From positions 5,952,001 through 6,016,000 of the forward strand of contig JAPWFG010000015.1 of the NCBI GenBank assembly GCA_028015205.1: a stretch of 64,000 nucleotides of DNA. The letters are read 5' to 3'. Made by a program: the position numbers and the translations under genes. Positions 54,401-64,000 of the stretch are shown here, in pieces; position 1 is the first letter of the stretch; every line of letters starts with the position of its first letter. The notes under the pieces were generated by a model. It did no database searches, had not been told where the DNA came from, and saw nothing but the letters and a program-made list of their open reading frames with translations. The stretch is from Mytilisepta virgata (taxonomy: Eukaryota; Mollusca; Bivalvia; Mytilida; Mytilidae).

Positions 54401-57400
54401 AGCTCCTTGTGAAGAAATAGTATAATTTTCAATTCTATTATATTAATAAATAAAGCATCAATCTAATAAATGTTTTTTACATTAACTAACAATTTAATTT
54501 TTTCTAACTTCTTTGTATAATACATTTGTTTTGTAAATTCATTAATGAATAGACAAAATACATCAAGTCCTTTAATTTTCTGATCAGATACATAGTAGGA
54601 TTTATAAATTGAAAATCCGATAATAGTAAGAAGATAGTTCAAGCCAAAGTAATATTTATCTGATATTTTATAGCAAAAACAATATCTTTTAATGTGATAG
54701 CTTTTTCTATATTAACTATTTGCAATAAATAATGAATGTTTCTCCAAAAATTGTTTAAAAAAGAACATGATATAAAATAATGATGATAATCTTCTTCAGT
54801 AAAGCATTTGTTACATAAATCATTGTCTGTTACCTTTCATCTAAACAATAACTTTTTAGTAGGTAATATACTTTGTAAAAGTTTCCATCGATACATCTTC
54901 AATTTATTTTCTTCTAAATAGTAAAAAATAAAGTTGTACAATGGTTACAAATGAAATTCTGTCTGTAATGGTAATACATTTAACCATACATTTATACCAA
55001 TAGGTTTCACAACTTTTTTCTTTACTAATCTGTTATATAATAACTTATTTGACAAAATAGAAATGTCAATATAATTATCACTTATTGACAAACATTGTCT
55101 TTTTACATTGACTTTACTTCTCGTGGAATTCTCTGATCTGGGACATTGTAACCAATCTTTTGGAATTGCGTTTTTTAAGGATGTAAACTCAGCTATCCAG
55201 TTGGATTTATTTTCTATTTTTTGCAAAATTACATCTCGTGAAATTTCCCCATTTTCATCTCAAATATCATTTATATAAATCAAATTCCCATTTATCCAAT
55301 TTTTGAAAAATAGACTTTTGTTATCAAATTTAATGTATTTTCCCCAAAATAATTTGTTTTCTAATTTCGTAAAAGGTTTTTGGTTTATCTGTCTGTCCTC
55401 CTCCTACTTTTATCCAGCTTTTAATACATTTTTATAAAATTTTAAAATATTAGGTAGATATTGATCAACTTCATTATAATCCATATTCATATAATTTACC
55501 AGGCTAGTTTTTCCTAGGCCTTGTAAATATTTTAAAGGTATAAATTGCCATCTGGCGATATCTGTATTTAAGATTCTACCTATCCATGATGCTTTTAGTG
55601 ATTCAAAGTGATTTTCAATATCAATCATATTCAAACCCCCGTTTTCATAACTACCAATCATCGTATTTGTTTTAACTTTATCTGGTTTGTCATTCCAGAT
55701 AAATTTAAAACATTTTTTTTTCGATTTCTTTTTTATATTTTTCTGAAAATACAAATGAGCTAGCTAAAAAGGTGAAGAGTGGTATAATCAAAGATTTGAT
55801 GATCAAAATTTTCCCTAACATAGTGAAATTTCGCTTTTTCCAAAGAATAAACAATTTATCCATTTTCTCTATTTTATTTTCAAAATTTAGTTTCTCAAAA
55901 TTCTTCATTATCACAAAATAAATTCCTAAAGCTTTTACAGGTTTATCTGTCCACTTAATATTTGCTATCTTGTCTTTACTGTTTTTGATTTTTCTATCCA
56001 TATCCCCTCTGTTTTATTTTTATTTATAATTAATCTCGAATAAGATCCAAAGATTACTATTTCATTCAGTGCTAGTTCGATGTCATTTTTATCATTAAAA
56101 ATAAAGTTGTGCATCAGCTAATTGGTTTATTTTAATACAATGTGTTTTCCTATCAAATTTTATCTGGTATCCTTTTATATCTTTGTTATTTCGAAGCCTC
56201 AGTGCCAATATTTCAACGGATATGAAAAAAGTAGAGAAGATAAAGGACACCCTTGCCTAATCCCTCTTTAATTGTTAAAAATTTCTGAAATCCACCCATT
56301 ATTAATAATACATATTTGAATATCAGTAAATTAATAATTTTTCATAATAGTTTTTTAATTTCAAGTAATATCTTGCTTTGATCTTTTAAAACATTGTGGT
56401 TTTCATCTAATAATTTATTTATCGATTTCTTAATTTGTCTTTGCTTTTCAAGTCTCAAAAAATGCGCATTATTTTTTTCTCCGAATTCAACCCATTTTTC
56501 TCTGGCTCTGATTTGTGCACCAATGGCTTCCTCATCATAGATATTATTCAGTTCTGATTCCAAATTTTTAATACGATCATCCAATCTAGAGTTAAACAAA
56601 TTTAACTGGTATCTTTCAACCATCTTTTTTTGTAATTATTTTTCTAAAGTGCGTGTGACTTCTCTTTTGGTTTTAGCTTTTGATTTACAATATTTTACAG
56701 TAGCTTCTTTAATTTAAAGTTTTAATATATCCCAAAAAGTTCGACAGTCTGTTTCTCTATTTTCGTATTGATTTAAAAGTTAATAATCAAATTGTTAATT
56801 AAACTTTGATAATCTTTAGTTTCTAAGACAGAATTATTTAGTTTCCAAAATCCACGTCCTTTTTCTGACGCCCCCGTTTTAAATGTTAAACAAACACTCA
56901 GATGATCAGTATACTGAATCGTTGCCGGTTTGATTTTGCATATATCTATCTGAGGTCTTAAATTGGTACCAATCAATATCAGGTCTATTCTACTCGCCTG
57001 AGATTTATCTTTTCTCCTCCAAGTAAACTATTGTACATTTTCATTCATAACTCGCCAAATATCAATAAGATTATTTTCTTTTAATAACGATTTCAAGCTT
57101 GAAACTGGTTTATTGTTTTGGAGATTGTTATTTGCACTTATTCTGTCAATAGTTTTTAATGTTTCATTAAAATCTCCCCCAGTTATAGGGATTCCAATTC
57201 CGTTTTCTTTCACAAAGAGATCCACCTTTTTAAAAAATGAATTTCTTGCAGTTTTGTTGTTTGGTCCATATAAACAAACTATTGAAAAAAATGTGTCATT
57301 AATTTGGGTATTTAATAAAACAATCCTTCCATCTTTGTCGGTAAAATGATTTATAATCTCATGCTTCAATAAATTGTTTATAAATATCGAGACTCCCCTG

Positions 57401-57590
57401 CTTGCGGATTTGCCGTTACTGCAAAAAACATCAAAGTTAGTTTGGTTTTTGATTTCATTTTCAATATCTAAGTATATATGAGTTTCTTGTATTAAGGCTA
57501 TTGATATTTTTTGAGATTTTAACCATGTCAAAACCCTGTTACGTTTTTCTCTTGAGTGCATGCCATTTACATTAAGGCTGCACAATTACT
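54400..57590 (-). pseudogene. Decayed L1/Tx1-like LINE
   Basis: Reading leftward: an apurinic-type endonuclease (57585-57028; LNVNGM, IQETH, LYGPN, GGDFN), its C-terminal TDHLSV (about 56910), a charged linker (56623-56342, FGEKNNAHFLRLEK), then remnants of the reverse transcriptase. The fingers and motif A region are deleted near 56300-56340. Motif C reads LADA instead of LADD near 56115. The thumb and connector (FIWNDKPDKVKTNT, GGLNMIDI) are at 55700-55560 and a C-terminal Cys/His region is near 54830. Many stops and frameshifts are present. It lies tail-to-tail with the transporter gene. Confidence 0.8.
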
Positions 57591-57599
57591 GTGTTATCA

Positions 57600-60500
57600 A
57601 ATAATATATTAAAAAAGTTTACAATTCTATCAATAACATTGAAATAAATCATACATTTTCTCCATACACATATATCAATTCTTGTAAATTAATAGTAATA
57701 ATTATAAACATCACAATGCGGGATTGCATACTCATTTTTTCTTAATTGTACATACAAATTATATACATGGATTATTATTCTGAGCTTTTTTTTTTGTGTA
57801 ACTGTGTATTCTATGTTTCTATAACCAAGATATTTATAATATTCTTTTGTAACATACCTTGTCGGATTGGATATATAAATTTCATGTATAAACATTAAAT
57901 TTCTTAAACTGGTATAAATATGTGTGTATAAATTTGCACGGAAAATCATTCAAATTACTTTTGTTGAATGGATGTTTTGCACAACAGGTAAGTATTTATA
58001 TATCACTTTTATTATCAATATGAAACGCGGAAAAGTATTTTTAAAAACGATACCTAATTTGTGTGTGTATACGATTTCACTGTTCAAAGTAAATATAGGT
58101 CTTGCAATATTATTATGAACTTTCAATGTTTGAATTCGGCGTTTCGTTTCTATAAATAGTACAGGGAAAAACCTATATAATATGTAAACATATACCAGCT
58201 GTTTATGAATGCAAAGTACCAATTCGGTTTCTTTGTTAATCTCCATATGGGGGTACCAAGATATGAAAGAAAATTTCAAAAAAATAAAAATTAATTTCTT
58301 GAAAAATAACAGCACCTCAATTAACTGGAAATGTATCCGATTAATTTAATGCAACGAAAATGGTACGTTCCCATGGCTTTTCGTGCCGAAAAATGAGGCT
58401 CAAAAAGGGAGATAAATTTTTGCTAAAAATCGGGGGGCACCCACTAAAATCATTGAAATTACCCACATTCTTAAAAGCTAGTTTGAAATTGTTTTATCTC
58501 ATATGTTCTTTCAGCGTCAGACTTTCAACTTCACTAACCCTAATTAGCAATCATTTTAAAACTAAATCGACAAGGAAATCAAGTCTAATATAAAAAGAAA
58601 CTATTTATTTCAGAATGTTCGAACAGAATTTCTGTTGTCATTAAATACATATAAATATTCACCTATTAAAATTAAAAATATTCATTTTCATTGAAAAAAA
58701 ACAAATGTGCATTTTATGGTTCCAAGCTCCTCAAAACATACCCCTTTTGTAATTCTGAACAATTTGTCATATTAAACACCCTCAGTCATACAGATTGCTT
58801 GGTACTGATTGTCGGAGATCGATCGATAATGGAATTATATTAACCTTCGTCTCTTTTTTCGTTTACATGACCAACGAAGTCTTACTTCACAACCATCAGG
58901 TAAGCGGACATACAGCTTTACCGCCACAGTCAGGTAGGGGCAACGGGTTTACTGGAGCTGAATAAATGAGCAAAACTGTATAAAAATGATAACATAAGAA
59001 ACGGTATATATTTATGCCAAATAAATGTCTTATACGTTTGGTTTTGGTTTGTATTTAAATCATACAAGAACAAACAAATGTACCTACTACGAAAGTAGTA
59101 TAGAGCTAAGACTAAAATCAAGCACGATGGATTTTTTTGGTTGATATGACGTGATATAGTATAGTACATATATGTATATCGGTTTTTTTTCCTCGTGTGT
59201 CATGACCTACGAGGTCTTACTTCACAACATTCAGTATTACTGAGTTAATTATTTATAATATCAAAATATCAATTTTAAATTAAAGTGTCATACCTGTCCA
59301 TGCAAAAAGAAAAGTCCAGTTCGAATTTGTTTTTAATCTTTTTGTTTCCATTTGTCACATAACCCAAGCTTTAATTGAAGGTCTTTTGTTCTTGTTTACT
59401 TTTTATCTCATTTATCCAACTTTTGTACGGCAATACCCCCAGCAAAGCAATTCAAAAAGTGCACTCTAACTTTAGCTACACGGACACATTTTGTGAACGA
59501 TTGTAACTGCTAAAAATAAACTCAACGACAATGAATCCCGGAAGAGTTTGTCTCAGTAAGCAGAGAAAAATATTTTGTTGTTTATATGAAATTCAGTAAT
59601 TCCATTCGCCGGTTTGATCCTTTCCTCTCCGTCTTTTTTTTTTAATATTACAACTTTGTATCGAACTTCGAAAAGACAACGTTAATTTAGTGAGCTGACC
59701 AAAAAAGTTTTACAACCCATTTTTATTTTCAGATTAATGCATTAGTAGTGTTCCTTTTGTAAAATAATTAAAATTAACCATACCTTTCAAAAAAGTCATG
59801 TTCTTCTACCTGACATGTTGGCCAGCGTGCACATACATAGTATTTGCCGTGGAGTTCAGAATTGTGTATAAAGAGAACAAAAGAAGTGTCCTTATTAAGA
59901 TCAAAGTGAATAATTTTTGTGCATTCGTACTGGGTCAAGGGTATTTGTGCATAACTTCTTTTGATCTCATTGTAATTTATCTATTATTTACAAATACCTA
60001 CATTCAGTAACATTAGAAGATCTGTGTCCGCGCTTTTAAAATTATTGAAATATACATTTTTCCTGGAGGTATGGCTAAAATATCATGTCGCTTGTCCTAA
60101 CTCAGGTAAATGTAGATCCTGAAAAACTGAAAATTTGTATAAGGTATAGGATACTTACCTGGTCCTAAGTTTGCTTTTAAAAATAGCATATAAAATAATA
60201 CTACAAAATCCTCATCGTGATTGAAAGAATTAAATTCATTCCTTAATCTGTTAAAGTAAAGTTGCTGTTTTGTAAATTAACGCAAGACGGAAAATAAAAA
60301 TATAAATTGACTACTAAATGAGATTATTATAATTGATTGATAGAGTACAACTAAACAAATCAGCATTTTATGGACGTGCAGTTGATTTGACGTACATCTA
60401 TGAATCAATTTCATTTCTGGGGTATTGAAGGTTTAATTGAATATTTGAGGAAAATGCAGATTTTCGGATATATATTAAACATGCCCCTAATTCTATAAAC

Positions 60501-60615
60501 CTTTCGAATCAGATGGACTCCGTTTCAATTTTCTGAAATTATTATATCTGTGAAAATGAAAACTGCGTCGTTTTTCCGCTGTGCCGCTTGAACTGGAAAA
60601 GCAACTACATGTTTT
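57600..60615. other. Downstream intergenic stretch
   Basis: AT-rich. ACGAAGTCTTACTTCACAAC (58873) and ACGAGGTCTTACTTCACAAC (59210) mark a small duplicated segment. No gene is supported. Confidence 0.5.
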
Positions 60616-60629
60616 TTCTACCGTGTCAT

Positions 60630-61410
60630 TGATGAGATAAATCATACTTTGTTAAAATCCACTCTAAATCTAACAAAAAATATACAGAGGACGAAATTGT
60701 TCTGATGATTGAATTTTTGATCGACAACATATTTGTTCAATTTGGTGAACGTATTTTCCAACAGACAACCTGCATCCCTATGGGTACGAATTGTGCGCCA
60801 CTCCAGGCCGACTTATTCCTTTACTCATATGAGGCGGACTTCCTTGACAGACTTCTTAAGGAAAACTCCGTACCTTTAATTTCAGCTTCCGCTACGTAGA
60901 TGATGTTTTATCACTCAACAATTCAAGTTTTGGGAATTCCTTACATGTCAACTGTCCCAATGAGCTCGAAATTAAGGATACCACAGACACTGCCATGTCT
61001 TGATCTTGATCTTCACCTCGAAATTGAAACTAGAGTTGAATACAAAACTTTACGACAAACAGGATGACTTCGACTCTCCAATCGTCAACTTCCCATTTTT
61101 GGGCGGCAATATTCCAGAACTCGTACATTATTCCAGAGCTTGTGACATATACATTAGTTTCCTGGACAGAGCCCGGCTCCTGACAGAAAATTTGCTAAGA
61201 CAGGGGTATGTTGTTCCTTATTAAAGTTTTATGGACGTCATCATGACTTGGTTGACAGGTATGAAAAACCGTTTCCGAAATGAAAATGGACCTGTTCAAT
61301 TGGTGTTATCCCTTCCTCATACCGGATTTGACATGGGCAGCATGGCGGGTGTCCTGCAGGAAGCAGAGACTGCTTACTCTTCCGGAGCACCTGAGTCTAC
61401 ACATCCTGTA
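60630..61410 (+). pseudogene. Penelope-like reverse transcriptase fragment 3
   Basis: Same family and strand as the 45.9 kb copy, starting within the same KIHSKSNKKYTEDEI-encoding stretch. IPMGTNCAP is present. The frame breaks near 60868, after which RYVDDV appears in another frame (about 60890), and later segments (LYDKQDDFDSPIVNFPF, 61030-61100) appear in yet another. It ends with GCACCTGAGTCTAC, as does the 46.7 kb copy. Confidence 0.65.
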
Positions 61411-61423
61411 ACGTAAAAGTTCG

Positions 61424-61660
61424 TTCAGCGTCCGTACATCGTCCATGCATCGTTTCGTTTATCGTTTGACTTAATGGTAAATATCAGCGTTTGGTGTAAA
61501 ACAGCGTTTAGCGTTTCGTTTAGTGTATGGTTTATGATATCGTGTATCGTATGGTATATAGTACAGTTTATCGTTTTATTTAGCGTATTGTACATCGTTT
61601 GGTAAATGCTATCGTTCATCGTTTCTTTTAGCCTTTGCTTCAGCGTACATCGTTCGTTCA
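61424..61660. repeat. CGTTTNGCGT-periodic degenerate tract
   Basis: About 230 bp composed of loosely repeated 8-11 bp words (CGTTTAGCGTTTCG, ATCGTATGG, CAGCGTACATCG). No exact unit dominates. It begins at the end of the Penelope-like fragment. Confidence 0.75.
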
Positions 61661-61774
61661 GCGTATCCTATGGTGATTGGTCGTTTAATATGGAGACCAC
61701 GCCTCTTTTATGTGAAAACAAATTTTAGCCCCTCCCTTTTCATAGATAATACAGAAATGTATAGGTCACAGAAT

Positions 61775-61845
61775 TAAAAATAAAGATTAATAATAATAAT
61801 AATAATAATAATCAATTAAATAAATTAATTAATTAAAAAGTCAAC
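61775..61845. repeat. (AAT)n and (AATT)n simple repeat
   Basis: Roughly eight AAT units followed by AATTAATTAATT. Confidence 0.9.
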
Positions 61846-62515
61846 AAAAAATGAATATTACAGGGCTACGAGTAATGATTTCACCTGAATGATCTGCAAA
61901 ATAAATTCATTATCAATAATTTAAGGTTTAAATTTCAATAATATTTACACTTGTAAATATTTTTTTTTTATATTTCATCGCTAGAATGTATCGATTCTAG
62001 TCGAAAAAAAGAAATGATTTAAACACGTTTTGTATTATTTATGAAAGAAATTTACGATTGTGTCCGAGTACGTCATCAAAATAAGCACATCTTGTGCATA
62101 GAAACGGGCATCACAGAGTATTTATTGCTTACAGGTACGAATTTGTTTATTATATGGCTACGTATTCTTCAACAGTGTTTGGGAAAGTGGATTATTAAAA
62201 GTGTAAAACCATATGTCATTCTTCGCTTCTTCGCACGTATATTTTAGTTTTAATTTTCACTAAACATGTACTTGTATGAGAAAACTTACCTCACTGTAGG
62301 TATATGGGCATTGTTAAAAAAATTAATTACTGCCAATCTACTCAATATAGATATACCTGTAAATAATTTGCCTTTGTGTAAGGTTAAATGTAATTATCAG
62401 TTTAAGCACAACTTACACGAAGTAAAATGAACAGAGTCCAATTGACTTTATTTCTTTTTAGATATTAATAGTATCAATGTATATTAACAAAATTTAAACA
62501 AAGACTTTTCATCGA
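61846..62515. other. Non-coding stretch
   Basis: AT-rich; no recognised gene. The 68-codon frame at 62041 has no motif. Confidence 0.45.
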
Positions 62516-62516
62516 T

Positions 62517-63655
62517 ACGTCTAAAAACCGCATAGGCCGGCCTTAGTGCACTTCAAAATGCACTTAGCCGAAATAGGAAGATGAACCATTTGATTTTGTA
62601 ACTGTTCAGCTTTTAGGTCCTGAGGGATAACCCCTGGTGTGTGATCTGTGAACTTGATTTATCAGTCACATATACATGCATATACATCATTGTACATATA
62701 AGGAATTGAAAACAATTTGTTCGATGAAATGTACCTGGTAGAGAGAAAAGTATTGATCCCCCATCATTTTAATCATGCAGGTAAAAAAAATAACTCCCTT
62801 TTTTCTCATTAGCAGAAATTATGTAAATCAACCACGAATCTAAAAATGATAAAAAATATGTATATATTCGAGAACATATAAAAATACCAAAAGGGAATCC
62901 AAAACCCATAGAAGGACAACAGATTCATCAAAGGGCAATGTACGACGGTTTCTTTTTTCTCCAACATCGGAAAGTCACAAAATTCCTGACCCGTATGATA
63001 TACATATACATATAAATAGCAAAGTAAAATGTTTGTTAGACATTTGTTTTTTTAGAATAACAAACACAATTTTTAATAAATAAAATTTATAACGACATGT
63101 ATCTGAAATATGATTATTCATGATAAATTCCATTTTTTGGTTCCAATTTTCAAATTGTCCTAAAATAGTCACTATGTCAAAATAGTTGACAGAGCTTCAC
63201 TTATTGTTATATGTTGTAAAAACCTTGATAAATGTACTCTAAATAAAGTAAAATATAATTGTTTTCTTTCTTGTATCTTTTTTCGGATCGGCATTTAATA
63301 GGTGATTATAAAAGATGACAAATTCCTTAACGGTCAGATAATTAATTGCTCCAGGTGGTAATCTGACAGAATTCGGCACACGCTACGAGAAATTGTAAAA
63401 CTTAATCTGCAAATTTTATAGACTACTTTGGATTTATTGGTTATTTTTACTTTATATATATATATATATATTTATATTTCTGCTAATGAGAAAAAAGGGA
63501 GTTATTTTTTTTACCTGCATGATTAAAATGATGGGGGATCAATACTTTTCTCTCTACCAGGTATATATAAAGTGTAAAATTACAGACAAAGGTCATTACA
63601 GCTAATTGCTTTTAAAAAGTCAAGTGCACTAACCCGGGCTATGCGGTGTTTAGAC
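62517..63655. mobile_element. Inverted-repeat element with outer and inner arms
   Basis: Outer arms of about 45 bp (ACGTCTAAAAACCGCATAG at left, complement near 63620-63650) enclose inner arms of about 88 bp (62732-62819 with 63477-63563, starting TACCTGGTAGAGAG). Spacing between outer and inner arms is 166 bp on the left and 50 bp on the right, so a deletion or insertion split one longer repeat, or two elements are nested. The inner pair may have TA duplications. The interior is non-coding. Confidence 0.65.
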
Positions 63656-64000
63656 GTCCCACTTTTTTAAAAAATAAAATATCTTTTAAATCAACCTTTT
63701 CTACTAAATTAGATAAAAAGTAGTAATCAGGTGGTCTCAACGTATTTTATTGCTAGCTCAATAGAATATTTATTTTCATACAGAATAATCCAAAAATGAA
63801 TTGATATAAAGTAACTTGAAGTATAGATATTACAAATAAAATGTTTTTCGATTATTTGGAAATCGGTTATTCTTTGCTTTCCATGCTAAAACATTGCTAT
63901 GTAAATAAATAAAATGTACAAAATATTTGTACTTTAATTGGTGGCTTTAGAGGAACCAAATGTCATAATTGTTCATTTGTGAGTTACATTGTACCCTGTC
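63656..64000. other. Window end
   Basis: AT-rich, nothing recognised. Confidence 0.5.

Noticed and set aside
1..64000. CRISPR arrays, bacterial operons, tRNA or rRNA genes
   Set aside because: Tandem repeats here lack unique spacers, the DNA is eukaryotic, and no cloverleaf or rRNA-like segment was recognised by eye.

Overview
This is eukaryotic genomic DNA: AT-rich and intron-bearing, with most of its length made of transposon remnants, tandem repeats and introns. Several dispersed repeats look like those I associate with mytilid mussels. These are the hammerhead-bearing short repeats, the dispersed repeat near 40.2 and 49.4 kb, and Penelope-like RT fragments. A bivalve, probably a mytilid, is the best guess; this is inference from memory of such genomes.

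One host gene dominates the window. Ten exons on the plus strand between 12541 and 54035 splice in frame with GT-AG borders and compatible phases into a 502-residue, 12-helix transporter of the SLC43 family, closest in length and layout to SLC43A3. I see no other convincing host gene. Everything between its exons is intron filled with mobile elements.

Intron 1 holds a 10.3 kb Polinton/Maverick (14622-24898). It has 6-bp target duplications (ATTTGA), AG...CT termini, inverted repeats of about 549 bp, an intact chromodomain integrase, a packaging-type ATPase and a broken protein-primed family B DNA polymerase. No capsid or protease gene is visible. A 557-bp patchwork of three segments copied from its own integrase and polymerase genes sits inside a small zinc-finger gene.

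Intron 2 holds a second element with Polinton-type ends (26338-36815; termini AGTAGT...ACTACT, flanking GACGTC). It is built as a giant inverted repeat carrying three copies of a small zinc-finger gene module, pyrimidine-rich satellites, a 121-bp repeat and a degenerate telomere-like array. Its terminal repeats are GC-rich and packed with motifs typical of vertebrate CpG-island promoters (ETS, CRE, NRF1, E2F, YY1, E-box). This is the most unusual structure in the window. Exon 2 of the transporter, only 47 nt, lies between the two Polintons.

Later introns carry Penelope-like reverse transcriptase fragments (42.6, 45.4, 45.9 kb), a Tc1-like transposon with intact ends but a frameshifted transposase (47156-48608), a 150-bp minisatellite and several hammerhead-ribozyme-like repeats. 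Upstream of the gene (1-12.5 kb) are MITEs with TTA or TTAA duplications, a SINE with a 16-bp duplication, and assorted tandem and inverted repeats. Downstream (54-64 kb) are a decayed L1/Tx1-like LINE, another Penelope-like fragment, a curious CGTT-periodic tract and a long inverted-repeat element.
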